From: Phytopythium helicoides | Taxonomy: Eukaryota > Oomycota > Peronosporomycetes > Pythiales > Pythiaceae | Assembly (NCBI GenBank): GCA_024867545.1 | Contig: JANFNE010000025.1 | Location: 806,001-870,000 of the forward strand | Direction of reading: 5' to 3' | DNA length: 64,000 nt | The notes under the pieces: generated by a model | The model's database searches: none | The model's input: only the letters and a program-made list of their open reading frames with translations | What the model was told of the DNA's origin: nothing | Shown: positions 1 to 11,600 of the stretch, piece after piece | Layout: each line of letters starts with the position of its first letter | How positions within the stretch are numbered: the first letter of the stretch is position 1 | Translations under genes and position numbers: made by a program

Positions 1-551
1 GGCTTCCTGGAAGCCGAAGGTACGCTTGAGCGTCTCAAAGATGTCCCCAAGCTGGGGCGAGCTGTCGTGGGAAGGAAACATGGGTTAGAAACCTCAAATC
101 ATACCGACCGGAGGCGGGCCACCTACTTGTGCATGAGGTGGAAAATGGGCGTGTAGATCTCCGGGAGCGCGTCGAGCTCGAGGATGTTGTGCTTCTTCTG
201 CAGCGCGCGCTTGGACCCGCCGCCGCCGATCGACTTGGAGCGCTGCGACTTGATCATCTTCACGTAGCGCATCATCTTGTTGTTGAGTCTGTCAGCGGCG
301 TCCTTCTCCTCCGCCGTGGGGTAGCGGATCGACAGCGCGTGCTCCATGATCTCGACGGCGCGCGCGAGCTTGTGCTCGGCCTCGGCCGCGTTGGGCGGCG
401 AGGCGTTCTGCATGGCCACGCCGGCGTTCACGAGCGCCATGGCGTCCTCGCACATCTGGCGCTGCATCTCGAGCGCCTCCGTCACGAGTCCGGCGTTGCT
501 GCCGTCGCGATCGCGGTCCATGGAGCCCGTGGGCCCGCGCCGACCCATCAT
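1..551 (-). CDS. 1,3-beta-glucan (callose) synthase paralog, 5' end only (cut by window edge)
   Basis: This is the N-terminus of a third glucan synthase paralog on the minus strand; the rest lies left of the window. The start is placed at the ATG pair at 551/548, giving MMGRRGPTGS. Exon 1 (127-551) encodes the same helical N-terminal region as the two paralogs to the right (GVAMQNASPP, LNNKMMRYVKMIKSQR), which looks like a MIT three-helix domain. A 65-bp intron (62-126, GTAGGT...CGACAG on the minus strand) is followed by exon 2 (1-61), which reads GDIFETLKRTFGFQEA and matches GDIFENLKQTFGFQE of the neighbours. The FGFQ motif is typical of callose synthases just before the FKS1 domain. Both neighbours lack this intron, and the protein identity is clearly lower than between those two, so this is the older duplicate. 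Confidence 0.85.
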
Positions 552-1778
552 GTCGCCGCGAGTCGAGGCGAGGCGAGGCGAGGCGAGGCGGCGGTCCGTC
601 CTTTCCGGAGCGCTTTCGCTTCTTTTTCCCGACCGGTCGCCGCGCTCGAGCCACTTCGGAAGTGCCTGTGGACCACAGCAGATAGCGCACTGGATGTTTC
701 GCGGCAAGCGCTGTCAGGACCGTCTCTGCCGGCATACGATTCTCGAGAGAGAGGAACAGCGCCGGGGCGTAACGGCTCGCGCGAAAAAGTTCAGATCTCA
801 GGTATACTGGGCGCCAGTGTCGAGCGAAACTTCCGTCCCGCGGAAAGTCCCCCGCACCGCAGGGGCAGCGCCGCCGCTAGAAAGCCTGTAGCAGCGTTGC
901 CGCCGCCACCAGCGCGACACCTCGAACCCGCGGGGCGGGCCGAGGAGCCCTCTTGGTGAAAAATTGGGCTCCGACGATGCGAGGGCCGACGCGCTGCTCG
1001 CCCTGCTTCGCAGCACGGAGTCGATCCCCGCGCGCTTTCCTGCGCGTGTCGGCGCCTGTGAGCCAAGCTTTTTTGCGAGGCTGGGCGTGAAAGGCAGCTG
1101 TTTTTGAACAGTTGGACGGGTCGGGCGGGTCTGGCTCACCCAGCATCTCTCCTTCAACCCGCCCGGACCGACCGACCCGCGTCAACGAGGAGAAAGCGCC
1201 CATGGAGCTCCTCGGAAGCTCTCGGCGGCGCCTCGCCCGTCGACTCGGCGGCGCTTCAGGCGGGGAATCGGGCGGTGGGGAGCGCGGCAGGCGCTCATTT
1301 GACGCGGAAAGCCGACGAGTCGCGCGGAAGTTCAGCCGGCGCGGCAGAGGGCGCGGCGGCTGGCGAGATTCGCGCTGGTCCGCAGCCGATTGAACCAGGC
1401 TCAACGTTTCCCGAGGGTGCGCGAGAACCGCATGGTGCTGGCGTGGTTGGGTGGAAGAGCGGCTGGATGCTGTTCATCCGACAAGGTTCGTCATGTTGTG
1501 GAGTTGTCAACCGCTTCAACTTGAAGCGATGCGAGGCCGCCAAGGGATCATGGAGGTAGTGAGTCGCCGACTTAATAGCGACACTGCTGTAGTGTTGAAG
1601 AAGGGTGCGACCAGAGGATCGTTTGACGTTTGCACGCCTACCTCAATGTTCCAGCGAATGGACAGATAGAACGGTGATGTGATGCTTCCCGGCTCAAACA
1701 CACTGAGAACGATGCAATCTATTCGCCAGCGAGGCTACACAAACTCAATTACAAAGTACATTTCGAAAACTGCACCCA
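552..1778. other. intergenic region between glucan synthase paralogs
   Basis: No convincing gene is present in about 1.2 kb. It should hold the promoter of the leftmost glucan synthase (transcribed leftward from about 551) and the 3' flank of the next paralog. Open frames here on both strands are GC-driven and overlap one another without recognisable domains. At 1108-1188 there is a rough inverted pair of GGGTCGG-like tracts facing each other (GACGGGTCGGGCGGGTC against a run of CCCGCCCGGACCGACC). It resembles the GGGTC-rich repeat ends near 15.2 kb. Confidence 0.5.
565..590. repeat. GAGGC pentamer tandem repeat
   Basis: Five head-to-tail copies of GAGGC lie immediately upstream of the start codons of the leftmost glucan synthase, so they sit in its 5' leader or core promoter. 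Confidence 0.8.
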
Positions 1779-4700
1779 CTAGTCGTTGCGCTTCTTCTTC
1801 TTCGCCACGCGCTTGACCTTGACAACCTTGGATGACGACGCCGCCGCCTCATTCGAGAACAGCTTCGACACCTCCAAACCGGCCGTGAACGCGTTGTTGA
1901 ACATCACGCGCTGCTGGAACGCGGCGATGAACGGCAGGAACATCGAGATGAACAGAATCGGACCAAACACGATCCAGCCAACCCAGCGGTCGTACGTCCG
2001 CGCCATAGCTCGAACCACCACGTGGTTGCGGTGGCCACGGTAGATGAAGAGTTGCAGGAACCAGTATGCCGCGATAAACATCATCAAGATCAACTCCAGC
2101 AGTCGTATAAGCGAAATCACCAGAAGACTGGCCAGCGCCAGGAGGAGAACGCAACATGACAAGTAGAACTTGATCTTGCGGAGCTTCTTCTGCTTGAACG
2201 TCATCTTCTTCTTGACGCGACTCGCCATGTATCCAATGCAGACTGCGAGCAGCCACGATCATGATCATTGCTCCGGATAGAATGTACGACATCATGTCAC
2301 CTGAATCGATCGTCTTGTCATTGTCAGCGTAGTACGCGTTGTACATCGTGTTGAGGTAAATGCCGTACGCGACCGCCAAGAAACGAGTCTTCCGGATCAT
2401 CGAAAAGAAGATCGCTCCACGAGATGAATGATCAAGATACTCGAGCTCACTCGACCACCAACCGAACCAACTCTGTGCCGTGTCGTTCGTCGTCTGCAAC
2501 CAGTTCTGCCAGTCGTTGTAATCTTCAATCAACTTGTCCCAGTCAAGACCACTCGGATTGAAGAAGAAAGGAGCCCACAGCCACGTCGCTGCAATGATCC
2601 ACAGCGAGTAAGACATGATGCCGTAGTTCTGGTTCGTAGGCTCAACACAAGACTCGTAGTAGTTGGCGTAGCAGCGCGTGTTCCAGTCCGTGTCACTCGG
2701 CTTGTAGTAGTTGTAGAACTCAGCATCCTGTGTCCACGAACATTCACACCACGAGAACGTGCCGTACGCAACGTAAAGAATCAGCAGGAACACCAACTCG
2801 ACTCCACGGTAGAAATGGCTGAACGCGTAGAATCGGAACAGCTCCGCGAACTTCTCGTGCTTGATCGTGAAACCACGACCCGTTGCACGGTACTTGGCAC
2901 CGCCATGAATCAGCGTGCGGTCGAAGTAGTTCATACGCGTACCCATCTGGAACGTGAAGAACACAGGGCCGAGTGTAATGATATTCCAGATCAAGTATGT
3001 CACACCATGGCGGAAACCTTGCTCAACGCCAACAACAGATACGACGGGAACAACCAGAAGGAAACCGAACTGGAGCGCCCATGACGTGTTCAGAGTACCG
3101 CCAATGCCAAGACCACCCTTCTCCAAGAAGTAGCTGTCCATGCCACTCAGCGCCATGTACACCTTACCGTAGATGAAGAAGTACACACCGACGACAGTCA
3201 TCGTCTGCGTGAAGTACCAACCCAAGTTACCGTAGAACCAAGAGTGCAATCGGAAGAAATCAAGACGCGTCGCCATACGAAGCGCATCACGAGACACGAC
3301 ACACTCGCCAGCACCAGATGATAGCTTTGCCTCGAAAAGAGTGAGCTGCTGCATACCGACATCACGACCCTTGCCAACCTGAACAAACTCTTCGTGGGAT
3401 ACATGACCACCACGAAGAGTAGTGTTGAAACCAGCGAAAATATCTTCCGAAAGGTTGACACCCTTCGATGCCTTCGCAGTACCACCAGTTCCCATCGCAA
3501 ACAACTTGTCGAAAATATCGGGGTGACCGTAGTGCTGACGAACATGGTTCCGAGCAAGCATTCGCTGACCAAGTGACACAAACGACAGCTCCTGAATCGA
3601 CATGAAACTGGCCAAGTTCGACACTCCACCAGTAAACACATGCTCACGGAAACCAATAATCGTCAACGGGTTCTTCTTGTTGTGACGGTCCATCGTCGAC
3701 AACAGGTTCGGCATCTTCAGACATTCTTCAAGGTATCCATCCTGGTTCATATCGATACACTGCAGCAGCTCACCGCGTGAGAAAATGATGGCGTGGTTCT
3801 GGTTCTCGGGCTTACCCTCACCAATAACCGGGTCACCCGGAAGCTCCACACGGTACACCTCAACAATGTTCTCGCCCTGAGCGCGAATCAGCACCGAGAA
3901 ATACTTTGGTGGACCATCCTTCATCTTCTTCGGACCGTCAACGTACGCAATGCGAAGTGTAGGGTGCTTCCGCAGCAAGTACTCCAAGTCCTGAGCTTGC
4001 TGACGCTGCTCGTCCTTCATCTTACCGTAGATCTGGCACGTGCAAATGTAGTTGAACTTCAGAGCAACCATCTCCTCCAGACGCTTGCACTTGTTGCACG
4101 GACAACCCGCCTGGTGCATCACCTCGTTCTCACAGATCTCCAACCAGTGGAGGAACCGAATAGCGTCCTCGTTGTACATCATACCACGAGTAGTACGCGC
4201 GAGCGTCTGACCACGGTAACTCGCCCACAACTGCACCTCCTCAGGGTACTTCTTCAACGCCTCCTCCATGTCCTTCACTTGCAGCCGCTCGATCAGATTC
4301 TCCCACTCAAACGGGTAAATCGTCTTCAGGTAGTACAACAGCTTGATGCTGTCGTCGTTCTGGGTCGTCAACTCCTTCACAGAGTACAGCACAATCTCAC
4401 TGTAGTACGGCGTCGACACCGTCAGCGAGCGGATCTTGCGAATAGGCTTCGCGTCCGGCATGTCCATGAACAACGAGTTCGCAAAGAATCGCAGACGACG
4501 ACGACCCTCCTCCGATCGAGGCTCCGCATCAAAGTTGTCCACCGTCAGCAACTGGTACGCGCGCGACACAATATCGAGAGCAGCCTCCGAGTTCACGAGA
4601 CGCTGCAGCTGCACGTTCGCGTACTGCTGCGCATCACCAGGGAAGAAGAACGAGCTCTGCTTCAGCGGCGTGTCGTTCAGGATCTGCACCAGGTTCTCCT

Positions 4701-7700
4701 GCTTACCCAGAATCTTCTTCATGCAGTTCAACACAGCCTCCACACAGTCGATCACCTTGTACAGCGAGCGCTGGAACTTGATGCTGTTGTCCGAGTTCGT
4801 CGTCTTCGGCACCTCCAACAGAGACTTCATCAGCTCCGCACACGCTGTGCGGCACTGGTGCAGGCCCTTCAGGTTCAGACCCTTCAGCAGCGTCTTCTGG
4901 TTCGCCATCTCCTCCATGAACTCGAAGCATTCGTTCAGGTCCTTGTGCTCGTCACCAAGCAGGTACCGAATCGCTTGAGACGTAAACTTGTACGAACCCA
5001 AACACGACTCTACACGCAGATCGTCCTTCAGCAGACGGTCGCGCATCGTCGTCTCGATCTTCTGCAGAGTCTTGTCCTTCTTCTTCTTGTCCGAGCTCAG
5101 CTTCTCGTACACAGCTGAGCACTCCGTGATAATGTCGATCGACTCGTCCAGCTTGCCAGCCGTCAAGAATGCCGGAGGGTACAGCTTACGGTCCTCTGCA
5201 TCCTTCGAATCGATCAGGTAGCTCAACACATTCAATTCACGGTCGCTGATCACATCAGCTTCGCGGAGACTGCTCAGGCAACGGTTCCAGGCCATCGCAA
5301 ATGGAATCGTACGCTCAAAGTCCGCACCAGACACGCCCGTGATCGAACCAAGCTGCGACTGGCGACTCTGAGAAGCTTCATCGTCTTCACCATTCGGCGT
5401 CTTCACCTCGTTGTACTGGTTGTCTTCGCGCTGCTCCAGCAAGTTGGAGTACATCTGAGCCTTCACCGTCAGTGGCTTGATACCCTCCGCCATCGACACA
5501 CGCTCGAACACGCGCACAGGCATCCCAGGTCCTCCTTCTCGCCCTTCTTCGGCTTCTTCTTCTTCTTCTTTCCGTCCGCAGCGCCGTCCTGGATGTTCGG
5601 CACGATCTTCTTGTTGAACATGCGCGGGATAGACTTGAACGACAAACGAAGAACCCGGAACGAACGCAATTCACCGATGCGCAGGTTGAAACCCGCGAAC
5701 GAACCGAACACCACGTTCACGATCGCATAGAAGATCTGCAAGTCGTACATGAACACGAAGAATGCCGGCAGCCACAGGAACAGGATGTACAGGATGTTGT
5801 GAAAAGAAAGCTGGAGCATGAAGTTCGAGTACTGCAGGTAGTTGTCCGAGTTCGCGTACCAGATGAACAGCGACGTCTCCACTAGCGCCTTGACAACGTA
5901 TTGGTAGTCGAAGGTCAGCTTGATGAAGAACATCAGGAACCAGAAGCAGGTGTACCGGCAGTATGCCTTGAACGGCACCGGCATCGAGCGACCCACGTAG
6001 CCAGATCCAACGCGCGAGGTGACCTTGTTCATAAACTCGCATGCGATGACCAACCCAAGACAACCAGCACCACCAAACATCGCAAGTGCTCCCATGTCCG
6101 TTCGCTCGGTACTCGTACTTCCGGCAGGAAGCGCAGTTCCTGACCCAACAGTCAGAAGACCGCTAAAGAGATCTCCGATCTTGCCATTAGTGATCAGAGC
6201 CTTGATGTTGAGTTGACAAACTTCACAGTTAAGCCTTCCTGGACCAGCATCATTAATGATCGCTTCCACTTCATTTCTCCAGATTGGGACACACAAACTC
6301 TGATCGTAGGACAGCGAGTACTCGTAGACCTCCGTATCTTCGTTAATGTGCTCGGTTGTGCCCGTTGCTGAAAAACAGTCATCAAGTAGGTCGAGGTAAC
6401 AACTGCATCGACCCGTCGTTTTGGTAATGCAATCCGTGAATGGGATCTCGGTAAGCACAGCCTTGAAGTCGACTGGGACCTCGGTGAAAGTCGTGCCTTC
6501 AATATAAGTCATGCCGAGGCAAGTCGCGAGCAGGGCCTTGTTGCAAATTGTACCACCAGAAGATGATGACTCGCCAGAAGCGTCGGCATCGGCATCCTTA
6601 AAAGATCCCGTGTCATCGTAGTAGTTGCTGCTGTCGGAAGCCGTCAGGTTCTTCCCAAACACGGTGAACGAACGAGAGTTGCCGTTTGCCACGTCGGCTT
6701 GGTACAGAATTGGCGTGTCCGGACAGAAAAGAATGATGTTAAGCGAGAAACCGAGGATCATCATGAACATCGCGCAGTTGAAGCAAAAGATGCGACGGAA
6801 GTTCCAAAGAGCGCGGAACCATGAGCGCTTCTCGACGTACGTCTTCTTCACCGTCTTCGGACGACCCTTCTTGTCCATCTCGGCAAAGGCCTCGGCGATG
6901 GTCTGAGGATTGTACTTCAGACACTTCTTGTTCCAAAAGAACTCGTTGAAGTCGTCGTAGTTACGAATCTCCGCGTGCGGAGCACGAGCACCCTTCGATG
7001 TCTTCTTGTCATTGTCCTTCTTCACCTCGGCCCACATCGGACGAATCACCTCCGCGAGGAAATCGCCCGGCTGCTTGTCACCGCCGCCACGCGAAGAAGC
7101 CTGTGGCAGCATGTTGTGGAAAATGAAGCAAAGACACTCGGGCACTTGACGGAAGTTGGCGGCTTCACCCCAGATGAGGAAGAACAGCACGATGTCCACA
7201 ACAGGGTCACTCGTGAAGTTTGGCTTGGTCGAAATGTACTTGCACCACTTGGTGTAGTTGTCGAACAACCGTTCATGCAGCCGCTTCGCACCCTTGTTAG
7301 CCAGATCCATGTCATGCTGCGGGTCGTTGCGGTGCTCGTTCGGATCAGCACCAGGCGGTGCGTCCTCCTCGGACTGCAACTTAAAGTTGGTCATCTGAAG
7401 AAGCACGTGCTCCTTCTGGTTGGCGACGTTCATCTCTTGGAAGCCAAACGTCTGCTTCAGGTTCTCGAAGATATCCCCGCTTTGACCACGCGTCAGGAGC
7501 TCCATCACAGCATTGTACGTCGATGGAAGGTTATCCATGTCGAGGATATTGCTCTTGACGAGCTGACGTCCTCCGGGTCCTGCACTCGGACCCTTCTCGC
7601 GCTGACTCCGGATCATCTTGACGTAGCGGTTCATCTTGTTGTTCAGCCGCTGACTCGCGTCGCGCTCCTCCTGCGTCGGGTACTCGATCGCGAGCGCCTG

Positions 7701-7889
7701 CTCCATGATCTCGACGGCGCGCGAGAGCTTGGCTTCGGCGCCGGCAGTGTCAGGCGGTGTGGCGTTCTGCATAGCCACACCCGCATTCACGAGCTCCATG
7801 CCCTCATCGCAGAGCTTCTTCTGCAGCCGCAGCTGCTTGGAGTACTGCAGCGTGTCATCGCTCTCTCCGTCGCTGCTGTCTCGCGCCAT
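1779..7889 (-). CDS. 1,3-beta-glucan (callose) synthase, tandem paralog with two frameshifts
   Basis: A UDP-glucose-dependent 1,3-beta-glucan synthase (GT48, FKS1/callose synthase family) that would make cell-wall glucan at the plasma membrane. The start at 7889 (MARDSSDGESDD) matches the intact neighbour. In order: MIT-like N-terminal helices, FGFQEMN, FKS1 domain 1 with LIWGEAANF, a membrane block with a Cys-rich outer loop, a Lys-rich linker, the large glucan synthase domain (SLTVSTPYYSEI, ASYRGQTLARTTRGMMY, IVGF-type REHVFTGGVSNLASF), then C-terminal membrane helices. There are no introns. Two breaks stand out against the copy at 8641-14763. One C is missing near 5524 (CCC versus CCCC in the start of VRVFERVS). 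One extra base lies near 2245-2260, after which frame resumes at 2228 with MASRVKKKMTFKQKK. These could make a pseudogene or be consensus errors. Confidence 0.85.
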
Positions 7890-8321
7890 AACTGTTTGAA
7901 GAGAGCTGCCACTGCCTGCCAGGCGATCGATAGAGATGCACAGAGAGGAGCAGCGGCCGCCGTCAACCAGCGGAGCGACTTGTAGAACGAAAGTGCGTGT
8001 TTTGAGCGCGCGCCTCACGTCTGAAGCGTCGGGCAGCGATCCGCAAAGAGCGGGCGCCAGTTCATTCCTGTGCGGCCGATCCGACGCATCTTCGAGCCGA
8101 TGGAAGAGCGGAGGCCGCCGCTGGATTTGGAGCCTCGCGGAGCTCCAGCCGGATGCTCCAGGCACCACACGCACGTCCACGGCGCCCATCAGGAGCGGCA
8201 CCCGCCCGGCCTCTGCGCCGACAGCTTCAATCGGTGTGTCCCATCCATTGGCGCAAAGCGACCGTTCCAACGGAATATAACCCGTTGCGTGTCACCCGTC
8301 GCACCAAAATACTCGACGCCG

Positions 8322-8410
8322 ATTGGTCCACACGCTCCTGCACGCTGATTGGCGCGCGCGGTCCCCTCGTAAGCGACCCGGCGCGAAGCCCCACGGCGCA
8401 CGCTGATTGG
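8322..8410 (-). promoter_or_regulatory. cluster of three CCAAT boxes (minus strand)
   Basis: ATTGG occurs at 8322-8326, 8348-8352 and 8406-8410, each read as CCAAT in the direction of the glucan synthase starting at 7889. Two have the longer context GCTGATTGGC. Tight same-orientation clusters of CCAAT often bind NF-Y. Function here is inferred from sequence only. Confidence 0.35.
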
Positions 8411-8435
8411 CTCAAACTCAAGTAGTAGTAGTAAT

Positions 8436-8493
8436 GTAGTAGTATTTTCACATGCAAGTATGAGTACTGTCGTAGTAGTATTTTTCACATGCA
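8436..8493. repeat. 21-22 bp direct repeat upstream of glucan synthase
   Basis: The unit GTAGTAGTATTTTCACATGC occurs at 8436-8456 and again, with one extra T, at 8472-8493. The copies are offset by 36 bp in an AT-richer pocket, with more GTA triplets just before. No protein family is implied. Confidence 0.6.
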
Positions 8494-8640
8494 TTTCTTC
8501 GCTCATGCTTTTCCTGGCGCCACGATAGCGGAAGATCCGGAGCTCGCGCGCAGCCATGAGCTTTTGCTCATAGCAAAGCTTGCCTTTCGTGCGCGGCCAA
8601 GCTCGACGAGTCCCACGCACCGCACAGTACTGTTGCGCAT

Positions 8641-11600
8641 CTAGTCGTTGCGTTTCTTCTTCTTCGCCACGCGCTTGATTTTCACGACCTTGGACGACGA
8701 CGACGCCGCCTCATTCGAGAACAGCTTCGACACCTCCAAACCGGCCGTGAACGCGTTGTTGAACATCACGCGCTGCTGGAACGCGGCGACGAACGGCAGG
8801 AACATGGAGATGAACAGGATCGGACCAAACACGATCCAGCCCACCCAGCGGTCGTACGTCCGCGCCATGGCTCGTACCACCACGTGGTTGCGGCGGCCAC
8901 GGTAGATGAAGAGCTGCAGGAACCAGTACCCGGCGATGAGCATCATCAGGACCAGCTCCAGAAGGCGCACCACCGAGATGACCATCAGACTCGCAAGCGC
9001 CAGCAGCATGATGCAGCACGACACGTAGAACTTGATCTTGCGGAGCTTCTTCTGCTTGAACGTCATCTTCTTCTTGATGCGGCTTGCCATGTATCCAATG
9101 CAGACCGCGAAGAGGACGATGACAAGCATTGCTGCTGACAGCGCGTACGACATCATGTCACCTGAATCAATCGTCTTGTTGTTGTCAGCGTAGTACGCGT
9201 TGTACATCGTGTTGAGGTAGATGCCGTACGCGACCGCCAAGAAACGAGTCTTCCGAATCATCGAGATAAACAGCGCGCCGCGGGTCGTGTGGTCCAGGTA
9301 CTCAAGCTCACTCGACCACCAACCGAACCAACTCTGTGCCGTGTCGTTCGTCGTCTGCAACCAGTTCTGCCAGTCGTTGTAGTCTTCAATCAGCTTGTCC
9401 CAGTCAAGACCACTCGGATTGAAGAAGAAAGGAGCCCACAGCCACGTCGCTGCAATGATCCACAGCGAGTAAGACATGATGCCGTAGTTCTGGTTCGTCG
9501 GCTCAACGCAAGTCTGATAGTAGTTGGCGTAGCAGCGCGTGTTCCAGTCCGTGTCACTCGGCTTGTAGTAGTTGTAGAACTCGGCATCCTGCGTCCACTC
9601 GCAATTGCACCACGAGAACGTGCCATACGCCAGGAACAAGATCAGCAGGAACACCAACTCGACTCCACGGTAGAAGTGGCTGAACGCATAGAACCGGAAC
9701 AGCTCTGCGAACTTCTCGTGCTTGATCGTGAAACCACGACCCGTAGCACGGTACTTGGCACCACCGTGCAGCAGCGTGCGGTCGAAGTAGTTCATACGCG
9801 TTCCCATCTGGAACGTGAAGAAGAGCGGACCAAGAGTGATAACGTTCCAAATCAAGTACGTCACACCATGGCGAAAACCTTGCTCCACACCAACGACAGC
9901 AACGACAGGGACAACCAACAAGAAACCGAACTGGAGCGCCCATGACGTGTTCAGAGTGCCACCAATGCCAAGACCACCCTTCTCCAAGAAGTAGCTGTCC
10001 ATGCCACTCAGTGCCATGTACACCTTGCCGTAGATGAAGAAGTACACACCGACGACGGTCATCGTCTGCGTGAAGTACCAACCCAAGTTACCGTAGAACC
10101 AAGAGTGCAATCGGAAGAAATCCAGACGCGTAGCCATACGAAGCGCATCGCGAGACACGACGCATTCGCCAGCACCAGACGACAGCTTTGCCTCGAAAAG
10201 AGTAAGCTGCTGCATACCGACATCACGACCCTTGCCAACCTGAACAAACTCCTCATGCGAGACATGACCACCACGAAGAGTAGTGTTGAAACCAGCGAAA
10301 ATATCTTCCGAAAGGTTGACACCCTTCGATGCCTTCGCAGTACCACCAGTCCCCATCGCAAACAACTTGTCGAAAATATCGGGGTGACCGTAGTGCTGAC
10401 GAACATGGTTCCGAGCAAGCATTCGCTGACCAAGTGACACAAACGACAGCTCCTGAATCGACATGAAACTGGCCAAGTTCGACACTCCACCAGTAAACAC
10501 GTGCTCACGGAAACCAATAATCGTCAACGGGTTCTTCTTGTTGTGGCGGTCCATCGTCGACAACAGATTCGGCATCTTCAGACACTCCTCAAGGTATCCA
10601 TCCTGGTTCATATCGATACACTGTAGCAATTCACCACGCGAGAAAATGATGGCGTGGTTCTGGTTCTCGGGCTTACCCTCACCAATAACCGGGTCACCCG
10701 GAAGCTCGACACGGTACACCTCCACAATGTTCTCGCCCTGAGCGCGAATCAACACCGAGAAATACTTTGGCGGACCATCCTTCATCTTCTTCGGACCATC
10801 AACGTACGCAATGCGAAGTGTAGGGTGCTTCCGCAGCAAGTACTCCAAGTCCTGAGCCTGCTGACGCTGCTCGTCCTTCATCTTACCGTAGATCTGGCAC
10901 GTGCAAATGTAGTTGAACTTCAGAGCAACCATCTCATCCAGACGCTTGCACTTGTTGCACGGACAACCCGCCTGGTGCATCACCTCGTTCTCACAGATCT
11001 CCAACCAGTGGAGGAACCGAATAGCGTCCTCGTTGTACATCATACCACGAGTAGTACGCGCGAGCGTCTGACCACGGTAGCTCGCCCACAGCTGCACCTC
11101 CTCAGGGTACTTCTTCAATGCCTCCTCCATGTCCTTCACCTGCAGTCGCTCGATCAGATTCTCCCACTCGAATGGGTAAATCGTCTTCAGGTAGTACAAC
11201 AGCTTGATGCTGTCGTCGTTCTGCGTCGTCAACTCCTTCACAGAGTACAGCACAATCTCACTGTAGTACGGCGTCGACACCGTCAGCGAGCGGATCTTGC
11301 GGATAGGCTTCGCGTCCGGCATGTCCATGAACAACGAGTTCGCAAAGAATCGCAGACGACGACGACCCTCCTCCGAACGAGGCTCCGCATCAAAGTTGTC
11401 CACCGTCAGCAACTGGTACGCGCGCGACACAATATCGAGAGCAGCCTCCGAGTTCACGAGACGCTGCAGCTGCACGTTCGCGTACTGCTGCGCATCACCA
11501 GGGAAGAAGAACGAGCTCTGCTTCAGCGGCGTGTCGTTCAGGATCTGCACCAGGTTCTCCTGCTTACCCAGAATCTTCTTCATGCAGTTCAACACAGCCT

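Larger units (their letters stand above)
7890..8640. other. intergenic region, promoter of the middle glucan synthase
   Basis: About 750 bp separate the start of the middle paralog (7889) from the stop of the next copy (8641). No coding region is convincing. It contains three ATTGG motifs and a direct repeat, listed separately. Confidence 0.55.

Noticed and set aside
1104..1559. Overlapping ORFs on both strands in the GC-rich gap
   Set aside because: No recognisable motif, mutually overlapping, and expected by chance at this GC content.
3793..5118. 441-codon plus-strand ORF, repeated at 10654-11979
   Set aside because: Antisense shadow of the conserved glucan synthase coding region. It is kept open by codon bias and is Leu/Val/Arg-rich without a domain.
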